In this document: positions 1 to 11,397 of the stretch, in pieces
How positions within the stretch are numbered: position 1 is the stretch's first letter
Layout of the letters: the number at the start of each line of letters is the position of its first letter
From: Microbacterium aurantiacum
GTDB taxonomy: Bacteria > Actinomycetota > Actinomycetes > Actinomycetales > Microbacteriaceae
Length of the DNA: 64,000 nt
Assembly: GCF_021654035.1 (NCBI RefSeq)
Contig: NZ_JAJPDW010000002.1
Span: forward strand, 434,001-498,000
Direction of reading: 5' to 3'
The notes under the pieces: generated by a model
Database searches by the model: none
The model's input: the letters and a program-made list of their open reading frames with translations, nothing else
What the model was told of the DNA's origin: nothing
Made by a program: the position numbers and the translations under genes

Positions 1-306
1 CGCGAAGAGTCCCACGCCGAGCAGCAGCGCGGCCTGAGCGAGGGCCGCGAGCACTTCCGCACGCCGAAGCCCGAACGTGTACCTCTCCGACGGCGGCCGG
101 TTCATCAGGTGGGCGGCCGTGACCGCCATTGCCAGGCCGATCACGTCGGTGAGCATGTGGGCGGCGTCGACGAGCAGGGCGAGGCTGCCGGTGATGATCG
201 CGCCGATGACTTCGATCACGAACACGGATGCGGTGATGGAGAAAGCGATCACGAGCTTCTTCCGGGGCGTCGCGTCCCCGGCGGCGTGGCTGTGTCCTGC
301 ACCCAT
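1..306 (-). CDS. CDF-family cation efflux protein, N-terminal part
   Basis: Only the first 102 codons are in the window; the gene runs off the left edge. It starts at an ATG ending at 306. The translation has a short His-containing N-tail (GHSHAAG), a first membrane segment, and a second segment with DAAHMLTD, which is the HxxxD metal-binding signature of transmembrane helix 2 in CDF (CzcD/ZnT-like) exporters. The following loop RPPSERYTFGLRRAEVLAA also matches the family. The expected role is proton-coupled export of Zn, Co or a similar divalent cation across the cytoplasmic membrane. It lies on the same strand as the rhamnose genes but is separated from them by 114 bp. The metal cannot be assigned from this fragment. 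Confidence 0.85.
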   Translation of the reverse strand, partial: MGAGHSHAAGDATPRKKLVIAFSITASVFVIEVIGAIITGSLALLVDAAHMLTDVIGLAMAVTAAHLMNRPPSERYTFGLRRAEVLAALAQAALLLGVGLFA

Positions 307-420
307 GGTGGTTCCTCTTCTACACCCGATTGATGACGGGTACCCCATCCGACGCGATGACGGATGCCGGAGCGGCGACGGGGCCCCTCGCGATACGTCG
401 CGCCCGATGAGCCTCGCCGC

Positions 421-1862
421 TCAGGCGCGGATGCCCTCTGCTTTCATGTCGGCGCCGAGATGCCCGCGAAGACTCTCCACCGCGTCGCCCGGCGTGAACC
501 CTGTTGCGATCAGCTTGTCGGTGTTGAGGAGGCTGTTGTGGGGTCGGGGTGCGATGGGTCCGGTGGTGTTGGCGTAGTACTGCTCGGTGGTGACGGGGGT
601 GACGCGGTCGGGGTTGTGTCCGGTGTGTTGGTAGACGTGTCGGGCGATGTCGTACCAGGTGGTGGGTTGGCCGGTGCCGGTGAGGTTGTAGATGCCGTAG
701 GCCGCCGAGGCGGTGAGGAGGTGGTGGATGCCTTGGGCGAGGTCGGTGGTGAAGGTGAGGCGTCCGGTCTGGTCGTTGACGACGGTGGGGTTGATGCCGC
801 GTTCGGCGAGGGATGCCATGGTGCGGACGAAGTTGTTGCCGTCGCCGATGACCCAGCTGGTGCGGATGATGTAGTGGCGGGGGACGGTGGCAACGATCGT
901 GTCGGCGGCGGCTTTGGTTTGCCCGTACACACTGAGAGGACTGACCGGGGCCTCCTCTGTGTATTCGCCGGTGTGGGTGCCGTCGTAGACGTAGTCGCTG
1001 GAGACGTGGACGAGGGTGATGCCGTTGTCGGTGGCGATCCGGGCGAGCGCTGCGGTCGCGGTGACGTTGCTGGCCCACGCGGTGGTGCGGCCGGTGGGTG
1101 TTTCGGCGGTGTCGACGGCGGTGTAGGCGGCGGCGTTGATGATGGTGTCGTAGTCCCGCCACCGCCGGTCGGTCGCGAGGGTGGGGGAGGTCAGGTCAAG
1201 GGTGTCGCGGGTGGTGTATTCGACCTGCGGGGAGTCGCCGTAGAGGTTTCGGAGGGCGCGTCCGAGCTGCCCGTTCGCGCCGGTGATGAGGGTCTTCTTC
1301 CCCGCCATCGGGACCACGTCCGCCAGGCGCGGGTGGTTCTTGTCTTTCTCGCTGATCTCCACCTGGTCCAGCGGGATCGGCCAGTCGATCCCGGCGGTCT
1401 CGTCGGCGAGGTTCAGGAACGTGTAGGTCGCGGTGGGGGACCAGTGGTCGTTGACGAGGTAGGTGTACGCGGTGTCCGGTTCGAGGGTTTGGTAGGAGTT
1501 CCCCACCCCTCGGGGCACGAAGATCGCTTTCGACGGGTCAAGTTCCGTGGTGAACACCGCCCCGAACGTCGGGCCCTCACGAAGGTCCACCCAGGCGCCG
1601 AAGATCCTGCCGGTGGCGACGGAGACGTATTTGTCCCAGGGTTCGGCGTGGATCCCCCGGGTGGTGCCGGCGGCGTCGTTGAAGGAGATGTTGTTCTGCA
1701 CCGGACCGAAATCGGGCAGGTCCACCCCCGCCGCGGTCATCTTCTCCCGCTGCCAGTTCTCCTTGAACCACCCCCGCGCATCCCCGTGCACGGGAAGATC
1801 CACCACCACCAGCCCCGGGATCGGGGTGGGGGTGACCGTCAGGGCTTTACCGAACTGCGTCA

Positions 1863-1863
<1 letters not shown>
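421..1863 (-). CDS. RmlC-RmlD fusion: dTDP-4-dehydrorhamnose 3,5-epimerase / reductase
   Basis: This 480-residue bifunctional enzyme carries out the last two steps of dTDP-L-rhamnose synthesis. Residues about 1-185 are a RmlC-type cupin (RGIHAEP with the catalytic-type His, then VATGRIFGAWVDLR). Residues about 190-480 are a RmlD-type SDR beginning KKTLITGANGQLGRAL, with a later YGQTK active-site motif. The ATG at 1863 was chosen because it shares a base with the rmlB stop (TGATG) and places the cupin fold at the N-terminus; an upstream in-frame start only adds unrelated residues. Separate rmlC and rmlD genes are the usual arrangement, although such fusions are known in Actinobacteria. It is the last gene of the polysaccharide operon. 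Confidence 0.92.
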
Positions 1864-3726
<1,863 letters not shown>

Positions 3727-3730
<4 letters not shown>

Positions 3731-5154
3731 AATGACGTCCTCCCTGCATCCGGCGGTCGTCGCACGACGCTGACATCCGGCATCTTGAACCTGCTCTCAC
3801 CTCGTTGACTCCAACTGCGTCCATCGGCGTGCGCGGCTGAACCGACCTCAGGTGTGTAGCGGTCAGCCTGGACAGGAGATCGTGGCGAGGATTGACGCTC
3901 AACTCGTGATCTAAAGCTAGCCGTCTTCCGGCCTCCATAGACGAGTAACCACACGGCCACCGCGATTAGCGATGGTGCGGCGATGTTCGCGAGATCTCCG
4001 CGGACGACATTGACGAACCTCAGCGTCAAGAGCACTCCAAGTGCCCAGACAGCGAGGTCTTCGCTAGCGAGCAATCGCTCCAGGATGATGAGGAGCGTCG
4101 CCAGGATTAGTCCGCCAATTATTCCTCCGGTGAAACCGAAGTTTATGAAGGCCTCACCGAGGAGACCTGCGGTGGTCTCGGCGCCGGTCAATTGATATCG
4201 GTCTGGCGTAAGAATGACGCTGGAGACCACGTTTCCCGGCAGAGGCTTTTCGGGCCAAAGTGAGCGAGGGATAAGAGTAGTGATGCCGGCCAGGTAGGTC
4301 GAACCCATAGCGGGCGCTTCACCCTCTGCAATCAGCGCAATAAGCACATCTGCCTGCGAAACATCCGTGCTTCGAAAGAAACCCTCCGAGGTTGACACTC
4401 CTCGAAACTCCGAGAGATACCAGGCGCCCCCAAATGCAACGAGAGTTCCAGTCGTAACGATTAGAGTCAGGCGGAGGATGTCTCTGCCCACCGCCGAAGC
4501 GCGGCGGCCGACAAGCCGCCAGAGCACGATGCCAGCAGGCAACAAGGCGCTGAGAAATAGGCCAGAGCGGCTCCCCGTGAGAAACGTAGCGAGCAATGCG
4601 GCTGTTATAGCAAAGCTAAGCACGACTCTCGGCACTAGGCGCGCTGCGGGAAAAGAAGCGACCGCGAAGGGCACGAGGACCGGAAGTGCGAAATATGCAA
4701 TTAGTGTGACCGCGTCATCGCCAAAAACCGATTGCCTCAATGCGAGAGCAGCATCGATACCGACGGCAAGGACGCGAGAGAAAACAACGCCACCGAGCAC
4801 AGCGGCGAGTCCAACGATAACAAGGGTGCGGCCGGATCGCAGGGCAAGTAGCGGATTGCCTGGGCGTAAGGGAGGTGGAAACAGGGCGAGAACGCAAGTT
4901 GCCGTGACCCAGGCGAGAAGGATGGTGAGGGTTGCGTAGACGAAGTCCGTTTCCGACGTTCTAGCGGACCAGTAGATCGTGGGGGTTAGATAAACCTCGT
5001 CAGAAATGGCGACTGCGAGGAGATCTGCAGGATAACACACGAGGAAGACGGCCATTATGAGACTGCGAGCGAGAAGACGCCGGAGGGCCCATGAGATTAC
5101 CTGCGTGAGTCCTGCAAGCAGAAGTAGAATCAGAATCAGAGCGCTTAGTTGCAT
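3727..5154 (-). CDS. polytopic membrane protein, probable polysaccharide (Wzy-like) polymerase
   Basis: A 475-residue protein made of many hydrophobic helices separated by short loops, starting [18 protein letters not shown]. The middle contains a long periplasmic-type loop (around [19 protein letters not shown]) and [15 protein letters not shown], in the style of O-antigen ligase/polymerase or oligosaccharide repeat-unit polymerases. The soluble, Arg-rich tail of about 60 residues is unusual. ATG 5154 is chosen because the preceding in-frame residues look like antisense noise. It overlaps both the flippase-like gene upstream (10 bp) and rmlA downstream (4 bp). Base composition is less GC-rich than the rml genes. 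Function is inferred from topology and position between wzx-like and rml genes; Wzy proteins share little sequence. Confidence 0.7.
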
Positions 5155-6224
5155 CGAGGTCTCGCCGTCACAAAGGCGGCCACCAACAATCCGGCGATCA
5201 GGACATTCTCGACCACCAGTGCTATCTGCGGCGATGTGCCGAGAGTAAGAAGTGCAAGAAGCGACACCACGCCCAACGTCCCAGCGAGGTATGGCGCCCA
5301 GTTCAGCCCCATCGCGTGGACAGCCCCGGACAGTAGGCCAACCGCGACCGCCAGCCCTGCCGCGATCACTATGGCGGCGGCGGCGGGTAGTGCTGCCGCG
5401 AGGGCGATGCTTGCGATACACAACGCAAAGAACAGGATCACGATCCGACCGCGATAGCGCGTGGCGACCCCGAAGAACCACTGTTTCGCGTCTCGACGTT
5501 TTGAGAGGAGTTTCTGGATGACAATGAATCCCACAATTCCTTGAACCGCGGTGTACGCAACTAAGCCTGCGTTCCAGACTAGGAAGTCTTCCGTCGATGC
5601 AAGTGAAGCGCGAAGCCAGGTCGTGTCATTACGGTAGAACAATGCTGCGCAGAGCCCAACTACAACCCAAACCGCTTTCCCAGGTGGGTAGTTGGGAGCG
5701 TGGACGCTTCTGGCCCGGCGGGGCAGTAGAGAAGAAGCGGCAGAGTAGATGCTGATCACCACCGCGAGAGCGATCGCGCTCAGCTCTGTGAGCTCCGCCT
5801 GGGCGAGCCACGTGCAGGCAAGAGCGCCAGCTAGAATCGCGGATGATCGAGAGGCCTGGAAGCGCTGATACGCCGTGCCACCCTTGTCGTCCAGGACGGC
5901 GAGCGATTGCATGCCGAGCGGTATCCCCAAGAGTGCGCCGGATACTGTTGCTACGCCTGCGGAGAGAAACTCGCCCTCCACAATAATCGCTGTGCAAGCA
6001 ACTGCGATGGCGCCTAAATGCCAGGCCCATAGCCAGTACCGCGAGTTCTGGTTTCGAGGGGCTACCTGCACGACCGTAGACTGCGCAGATTGTATACCGA
6101 CGATTGTTGCCGCGATCATGATCGTGGTCCGGGGATCCACTCCGAAAAACGGCGGAAGCAGCACTGAGAGAGAGAGCAACGCCCAGCTTGTGGCGGCGAG
6201 GCCAGAGGAACCTAAGAGCTTCAC
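5145..6224 (-). CDS. polytopic membrane protein, probable Wzx-like flippase
   Basis: A 359-residue protein, almost entirely membrane-spanning, with about 10-11 predicted hydrophobic segments and no soluble catalytic domain. It begins MKLLGSSGLAATSWALLSLSV. In a Wzx/Wzy-type polysaccharide operon this is the expected partner of the polymerase encoded next, moving undecaprenyl-linked repeat units across the membrane. At 359 residues it is shorter than typical MATE/PST flippases (400-480), so it may be a reduced or divergent member, or another membrane protein of the pathway. The start overlaps the acyltransferase stop by 4 bp. Lower GC than flanking housekeeping genes. Confidence 0.55.
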   Translation of the reverse strand: MKLLGSSGLAATSWALLSLSVLLPPFFGVDPRTTIMIAATIVGIQSAQSTVVQVAPRNQNSRYWLWAWHLGAIAVACTAIIVEGEFLSAGVATVSGALLGIPLGMQSLAVLDDKGGTAYQRFQASRSSAILAGALACTWLAQAELTELSAIALAVVISIYSAASSLLPRRARSVHAPNYPPGKAVWVVVGLCAALFYRNDTTWLRASLASTEDFLVWNAGLVAYTAVQGIVGFIVIQKLLSKRRDAKQWFFGVATRYRGRIVILFFALCIASIALAAALPAAAAIVIAAGLAVAVGLLSGAVHAMGLNWAPYLAGTLGVVSLLALLTLGTSPQIALVVENVLIAGLLVAAFVTARPRCN

Positions 6225-6706
6225 CGTGTTTGAGCCGCCCGGACGACCACCTGGGCGGAGACGTCTCTCGTTACAGTTGCATTGGCGCCAATCACGGCAT
6301 GATCACTTATCGTCACGCGCCCCGCTATGACGGCGTTGGAGTAGACCGTTACATCGTCACCCAGACTTGGATACTCACCGCGCCGGCTCGAGCCGACGGT
6401 CACGTTTTGAAACAGGCGAACTCTCGAGCCGAACGATGCGCCCTTTCCGATCACAATACCGACGGGATGGGGCAAATCAATCGGGCCCGCGAATCGAGCG
6501 CCCGGCGAAACATCGCACGAGAACGTGGTGAGAAGAAGCCACCTCGCCAGAAAGCGGGTGAGCGGGCGTTCACTCGCCGCAACCCTGAACAATAGTGCGG
6601 CTGCGAGGGAAGGGTTAGCTATTCGGCGGAGGACGGAACGCGGCGCTGTTCTCGGTGAATAGTGGAAAGCGGCGTCCTCGGACCAATGCGCCATGATTCT
6701 CTTCAT
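6221..6706 (-). CDS. left-handed beta-helix acyltransferase (serine O-acetyltransferase-like)
   Basis: A 161-residue protein. The C-terminal half shows hexapeptide-repeat character (PVGIVIGKGASFGSRVRLFQ, VTVYSNAVIAGRVTI, HAVIGANATVTRDV), the left-handed beta-helix of CysE/LacA-type acetyltransferases. The motif DLPHPVGIVIG contains the His expected for acetyl transfer. Within an exopolysaccharide operon it most likely O-acetylates a sugar of the repeat unit or a precursor. It overlaps the upstream glycosyltransferase and the downstream flippase-like gene by 4 bp each. The acceptor cannot be read from sequence. Confidence 0.8.
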   Translation of the reverse strand: MKRIMAHWSEDAAFHYSPRTAPRSVLRRIANPSLAAALLFRVAASERPLTRFLARWLLLTTFSCDVSPGARFAGPIDLPHPVGIVIGKGASFGSRVRLFQNVTVGSSRRGEYPSLGDDVTVYSNAVIAGRVTISDHAVIGANATVTRDVSAQVVVRAAQTR

Positions 6707-7803
6707 CGTTGCTCCAGAACCGACGAGTAGGCGGTGACGAGGTCGTCACCGCACAGGTCCCAATCGCGTCGTTTCGGCATTGGAGCCAAACGTGCCGTGT
6801 CGACAATGTCCCGAAGTGCGTCGCCCCTGGCTAGAGCGACCTCTCGCGGATCCAATCGCGCGACACCGTTCCCCAAGGCGTCCTCGATGTAGCTGTGCAT
6901 CGTGGTTACGATCGGCATGCCCAGTGAAGCGGCCTCGACGTCCGCTTGGGAGACCACCTCGAACCAGGCCGCGTTCACATACACGCGGGCACGCCGCATT
7001 TGGTGGGGAAGCTCCGAGTGATCCACTCTACCCGCGTATGTCACATACTTTGACCTTTCCGCGAGCTGATGAAACTCGCTCACGTACTCGGTATGGAGCG
7101 GGTTTACCGCCCCGAGGATCAGGATGCTCATTTTGGCGGCGTCCGCGGCGCGAGCGAGCTCCAGGGTGTTCTTTCGAGGCTCTACTCTGCCCACGGCTAC
7201 TAGGTCGAATGTTGCGTCCGGGGACCCTAATGTCGATTCAGTCGCGACGGTGAACGACTGCCCGTTGCGGACTACGTAGGTGAATTTGGGCAACGAGAAG
7301 TCTCTCTCGAGCGCCGATCTTTCACCCTCGGCCATTGGAAGAACCGCGTCGACGGTCGTCAAGAGGTTGGCCTGCGCCTGATGAAATCCGTGAGTCGTGA
7401 GCGCGGCGCGGAGGTTGCCACGTTTAGCGAGCTTTAGCTGTTCACGAAGTGCGACCGCGCGATTAAAGGGCACTTTAGCCAGCCGAGTCCGCCTGTACAT
7501 GCGATCCGCACCGTGGTCATACATGGAGCGGACTCCGTCGACCGGATGCCTTATTGAGGACAGCACGACGGGGCTGCCTGACCGCTTCGCTTCTCGCGTG
7601 TAGGCAAGATTCTCGAGGGGGAGGTCCAGGTTGACGATATGAACAATATCGGCGCGGGAGTCACGGAGTTCGTGACTTGATGTGACGGTGTTACTATCCC
7701 AGCCTCGCGACCGCAGAGCTTCTGCATAGCGTGCGACCTTTGTGCTGTCGCCACCCGGCTTTGTTATTGCGTCGCCGCGCAGCGCAAACGTGACCGTTGG
7801 CAT
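6703..7803 (-). CDS. glycosyltransferase, GT-B type (GT1/GT4-like)
   Basis: A 366-residue protein with a two-domain GT-B layout. The N-terminal Rossmann half contains ADIVHIVNLDLPLEN; the C-terminal half has DLVAVGRVEPRKNTLELARA (the beta-strand plus nucleotide-sugar loop of GT4 enzymes) and EVVSQADVEAASLGMPIV, an EX7E-like donor-phosphate motif. It should add one sugar to the lipid-linked repeat unit on the cytoplasmic face. The start ATG 7803 shares a base with the stop of the epimerase gene (TGATG). In-frame residues further upstream do not look like the family. Confidence 0.85.
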   Translation of the reverse strand: MPTVTFALRGDAITKPGGDSTKVARYAEALRSRGWDSNTVTSSHELRDSRADIVHIVNLDLPLENLAYTREAKRSGSPVVLSSIRHPVDGVRSMYDHGADRMYRRTRLAKVPFNRAVALREQLKLAKRGNLRAALTTHGFHQAQANLLTTVDAVLPMAEGERSALERDFSLPKFTYVVRNGQSFTVATESTLGSPDATFDLVAVGRVEPRKNTLELARAADAAKMSILILGAVNPLHTEYVSEFHQLAERSKYVTYAGRVDHSELPHQMRRARVYVNAAWFEVVSQADVEAASLGMPIVTTMHSYIEDALGNGVARLDPREVALARGDALRDIVDTARLAPMPKRRDWDLCGDDLVTAYSSVLEQR

Positions 7804-8762
7804 CAAATTCGACCCGTCGTGGACGAGGCTCGAACCCATTCCCACTGATGCGCAAGGCCCGCGGCCACAGAGGTTTCAGGGCTCCATTCGAGAAGATTGG
7901 CGATCAATGAATTGTCGCCGCCAGTTCGTCGTACATCACCTGGGACAGTATCGTGGTACTCCACATTGAGACTACGCTGAGTTATCTGCTCGATAGTTTG
8001 CAGCACCTGGTTGACGGAGACACTGCTGCCGCCACAAACGTTCATCACGGCGCCGTTCGGGGTGGGCATGGTTGCCGCCCGCACGTTTGCCTCCACAATA
8101 TCGTCGATGTAGGTGAAATCGCGTATCTGCTCTCCGTCACCATAGATCGATATGGTGCCACCCGTATTTGCAGCGTGGAGGAATCGGGTAAACGCCATAT
8201 CCGGGCGCTGACGAGGGCCGTAAACAGTGAAGTATCTGAGTGACGTGGTCGGTACGTCGTAGTTCTTGGCGTAGAGGGTGCACAAATGTTCGGCCGCGAG
8301 CTTGGTCACGCCGTACGGGCTCATGGGTGCGGGACGTAGGGACTCGCTCGTTGGGTAGCTCTCGGCGTCCCCGTATACGGAAGACGAGGATGCATAGACG
8401 AACCGTTGGAGATTAGGGCTAGCTTTCGCTGCCTCAAGAAGCTTCTGTGTCACCTGGATGTTCGCGCGAGTGTACTGCGCGAAGTCGGTGCCCCATGACT
8501 TCCTAACTCCGGGTTGTCCCGCTTGATGAAAAATCACATTTGTAGATGCGAGCAGCGGTGTGAGGTCGACCTCCATCAGATCCGCCTCGACAAGCGTGAA
8601 TCGAGGGTTGCGGGCGAGATTGCGAAGATTCTCCCTCTTCAGCGCAGGAGCGTAATAGTCGCTAAATGCGTCTACCCCGACGACTTCCCAGCCTTGTGCA
8701 ATGAGTCGCTCAGAGAGGGTGCTGCCCACAAAGCCGGCTGCCCCTGTAACAAGTGCCTTCAT
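7803..8762 (-). CDS. NAD-dependent nucleotide-sugar epimerase (GalE / UDP-glucuronate 4-epimerase-like)
   Basis: A 319-residue extended SDR. It has VTGAAGFVGSTLSERL at the N-terminus, YASSSSVYGDAESYP, the catalytic YGVTKLAAEHL (YxxxK), and the substrate-binding region RYFTVYGPRQRPDMAF typical of UDP-hexuronate or UDP-hexose 4-epimerases. It probably supplies a UDP-sugar for the polysaccharide. The start ATG 8762 has a purine-rich stretch (GCGAAGAAA) just upstream. A 25-bp gap separates it from the GT2 gene before it. Exact substrate is not determinable here. Confidence 0.87.
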   Translation of the reverse strand: MKALVTGAAGFVGSTLSERLIAQGWEVVGVDAFSDYYAPALKRENLRNLARNPRFTLVEADLMEVDLTPLLASTNVIFHQAGQPGVRKSWGTDFAQYTRANIQVTQKLLEAAKASPNLQRFVYASSSSVYGDAESYPTSESLRPAPMSPYGVTKLAAEHLCTLYAKNYDVPTTSLRYFTVYGPRQRPDMAFTRFLHAANTGGTISIYGDGEQIRDFTYIDDIVEANVRAATMPTPNGAVMNVCGGSSVSVNQVLQTIEQITQRSLNVEYHDTVPGDVRRTGGDNSLIANLLEWSPETSVAAGLAHQWEWVRASSTTGRI

Positions 8763-8787
8763 CTGATTTCTTCGCCTTTTCGTTTTT

Positions 8788-9711
8788 CTAGGATTCGGTT
8801 TGGTCGCGGGGTGTGAATGACATCTTTGCAGGTTTTCGGGACGGCGGAAAGGCAAGCCTCGGATACCGCGCGTAGAAGCGAATCATCGACCGTATCTCGA
8901 GAATCCAGGGTCGCATTCTAAAGCCTTTGGTGTCCCGAGCCCACCCGTGTTCCCAACGATGGTTGCCCAATACGAAAGAATCGCCACCGACCAGGGCGTT
9001 TCGAAGCCCCAAATCTGAATCTTCGTAGTACACAAAGAAGCGGCTGTCCCATGGGCCAATAGAGTCAAGATGTTGGCGCAAGCCCATAACGACTGCGCCG
9101 ATCAGCCAGTCAACCTTGACGGTAGCTGAGTCCTCAGCGAACATCCTGTATGTGCCGTCCAGCGCCTCGGGCTGAAGACGATGCATTACCTTGTGGGCAA
9201 GGTATGGTAAGCCTCTCCCGTTCGGCTGCAGGGTCCCATCGGAGTTGAGGAGCTGAGGAGCGACAAGTGAGCGAGGATGCGCGTCTATGAACTTCTCAAT
9301 CGCCCCTAGCGACTCGATATTGGGTGAGACGTCAGGATTCAGGAACGCGACATACTGACCTGCACTTGAGTTGAAGCCGATGTTGTTTGCGGCGGAGAAG
9401 CCGAGGTTTTTCGGAAGCGCTATACACTTTGCGCCCAGGCGACGTGCTGCGTCCACCGAATCGTCGGTCGAAGCGTTGTCTACAACGATCCATTCAACCC
9501 ACTGGGGCAGTTTTATGTCTGACCAGTGATTCCTGATCGCTGCGGAACTGTTGTAGCTCACTGTGATGAACGTCCAACGGGGTGAAAGGTCATTCACGAT
9601 GGAGCCCTGCCCAGTGTTTGGCGAGAAAGCTAGGCATGTTTGTTCCTTCGGGTTGATATTCGACAAGCGGAGGTCAGGCTTCGGTGGGGCGTGCCACCCC
9701 GAGTGCTTCAC
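8788..9711 (-). CDS. family 2 glycosyltransferase (rhamnosyltransferase-like)
   Basis: A 307-residue GT-A enzyme. The core begins WTFITVSYNSSAAI, with EWIVVDNASTDDSVD (donor binding), AANNIGFNSSAGQYVAFLNPDV (metal-binding Asp region) and FVYYEDSDLGLR (acceptor/catalytic Asp region). These are typical of WbbL-like rhamnosyltransferases, which fits the rmlABCD genes in the operon. The GTG at 9711 immediately follows the stop of the upstream gene (TGA-GTG), but it puts about 44 non-homologous residues before the fold. A GTG at 9597 is an equally plausible start giving the usual length. Confidence 0.87.
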   Translation of the reverse strand: MKHSGWHAPPKPDLRLSNINPKEQTCLAFSPNTGQGSIVNDLSPRWTFITVSYNSSAAIRNHWSDIKLPQWVEWIVVDNASTDDSVDAARRLGAKCIALPKNLGFSAANNIGFNSSAGQYVAFLNPDVSPNIESLGAIEKFIDAHPRSLVAPQLLNSDGTLQPNGRGLPYLAHKVMHRLQPEALDGTYRMFAEDSATVKVDWLIGAVVMGLRQHLDSIGPWDSRFFVYYEDSDLGLRNALVGGDSFVLGNHRWEHGWARDTKGFRMRPWILEIRSMIRFYARYPRLAFPPSRKPAKMSFTPRDQTES

Positions 9712-11397
9712 TCAGTGCGCGCTATCCCCTGGGGCGATGACGGCTCGTGCTGTTTTTGCAAGGATTGCGAGATCTCCAAAGAGGCTCCAGTTCTCGACGT
9801 AGTACAGGTCGAGGCGAACGGCATCCTCCCAGTTGAGTGTCGAGCGGCCGCTGACTTGCCACAGTCCGGTCAAACCGGGGCGGGTCAGCAGTCTTCGTCT
9901 TGCCGCGTCCGTATAGAGTGCGACCTCAGCTGCAATCTGGGGTCGGGGACCAACCAGACTCATGGTGCCCCCGAGTACGTTGAACAACTGAGGGAGTTCG
10001 TCCAGGGAGTACTTGCGAATGAATCTCCCGACAGGGGTGATCCGCGGATCGTTCCTCACCTTAAAGAGCGGTTCCTCGCTCGTTCCCTGTGCTTCGAGGA
10101 GTGCCTTCAGCTCCTTGTCCGCACCAACTCGCATTGAGCGGAACTTGAGCATGAAGAAGGGCTTTCCATAGAGGCCTATCCGCTGCTGTCTGTAGAGGAG
10201 AGGGCCTTGGCTCGAGCTCGCCACCGCGGCAGCCACAGCGATCAGGATGGGAGATAGCACGAGGATGAATGCTGCCGCTGCGACAAGGTCGAAGGATCGC
10301 TTGACGAACTTCTGGCCAAGCGTAAACCGGGGTGTCTCGACGTGAATAAGCGGGAGGCCAGCTACCGGCCGCGTATGAAGCCGCGGGCCTGCGATATCAG
10401 TGATGCTGGGCGCAAGCACGAGGTGCTGCTGTCCGGGCTGCAAGCCCCATGAAATTTGCTTGACCTTGTCGGGCGGCAGCTCGTCCGTGCTCGTTACGGC
10501 GACGGTGTCTGCGCCTGTTAGCTCCATCGCGCGCTCGACGGCGTTGACGCTTCCCATCATGGGGATGGACGTGCCGGGGACGACATCGCCGACTGTACCG
10601 CTCGGCGTGCAAGCGCCTACCACGGTGTACCCGGCGCGAGGCGCGCGTTGGAGTTCACGCGCGACCTGCGCGACGGAGTCGACCGAGCCTACAAGGATCA
10701 TGCGGGCGGAGTAGTTGCCGCGCATGCGCTGCGCGATCAGCCACTGGCGCCATAGCCAACGTGTGATGAGCAGCGCCAGGACTCCGAGGGGGAGCGCGAT
10801 CAGCAGATATCCGCGGGCGACATCCACTCGTGTGAGAAACGCAATGATCGCGATCGCTCCGAAGAGTCGGAGGCTCGAATCGACGACGCGAACGTATTCC
10901 GCGTTTCCGGTTCCGACGGTTCGATGGCTGCGCGAGTCAACGAGGGCGAGCACCCACATCCACGCGACGACGAGGCCGCCGGAGAAGAGCCAATAGGAGA
11001 ACTCGGTGATGCGAGAGTCGGCGCGGATCGCGACCTCGACGTTGCCGAAGCCGAACCACAGCAGTTGCGAACCGTACACGGCCCAGATCAGGACGAATAG
11101 GTCGCTGAACCAGAGAATCCGGCTGTACGTGCGGCGCCATCCCGCGGTGTCTCCGCGCGCGGGCGCACCGAGATTCGTCGGGGTGGGGCCCGGTGCGGGA
11201 GTCGATTTTTCGCTCGTGTTGCTCGAAGCGGTCGTTGCTTCGGCGACGCGTGTGTCTGACGTCAACTCCACCTGCCTCTCTGGCGCCCAGCCTTCGTGCA
11301 GGTTACTACGAGCGCTGTTACCGCTCTGTTGCGTGACGGCGTCGGTTACGCGACGTTCCCCACTGTTCACTTCGTCGATGCCCCCCGGCTCGTTCAC
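9712..11397 (-). CDS. polyprenyl glycosylphosphotransferase (initiating sugar transferase)
   Basis: A 561-residue WcaJ/CpsE-type enzyme that loads the first sugar-1-phosphate onto undecaprenyl phosphate. After a long disordered N-tail (about 85 residues) come four membrane helices and a CoA-binding-like domain (YSARMILVGSVDS). The C-terminal bacterial sugar transferase domain has KRSFDLVAAAAFILVLSP, FFMLKFRSMRVGAD, YSLDELPQLFNVLGG, VGPRPQ and RPGLTGLWQVSGRS. The GTG start at 11397 overlaps the preceding stop by 4 bp (GTGA). It commits the pathway and marks this as a Wzx/Wzy-type operon. Confidence 0.92.
   Translation of the reverse strand: MNEPGGIDEVNSGERRVTDAVTQQSGNSARSNLHEGWAPERQVELTSDTRVAEATTASSNTSEKSTPAPGPTPTNLGAPARGDTAGWRRTYSRILWFSDLFVLIWAVYGSQLLWFGFGNVEVAIRADSRITEFSYWLFSGGLVVAWMWVLALVDSRSHRTVGTGNAEYVRVVDSSLRLFGAIAIIAFLTRVDVARGYLLIALPLGVLALLITRWLWRQWLIAQRMRGNYSARMILVGSVDSVAQVARELQRAPRAGYTVVGACTPSGTVGDVVPGTSIPMMGSVNAVERAMELTGADTVAVTSTDELPPDKVKQISWGLQPGQQHLVLAPSITDIAGPRLHTRPVAGLPLIHVETPRFTLGQKFVKRSFDLVAAAAFILVLSPILIAVAAAVASSSQGPLLYRQQRIGLYGKPFFMLKFRSMRVGADKELKALLEAQGTSEEPLFKVRNDPRITPVGRFIRKYSLDELPQLFNVLGGTMSLVGPRPQIAAEVALYTDAARRRLLTRPGLTGLWQVSGRSTLNWEDAVRLDLYYVENWSLFGDLAILAKTARAVIAPGDSAH

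Noticed and set aside
6188..6595. Plus-strand frame over the acyltransferase and flippase-like genes
   Set aside because: Antisense to genes with hexapeptide repeats and membrane helices; no ribosome binding site.
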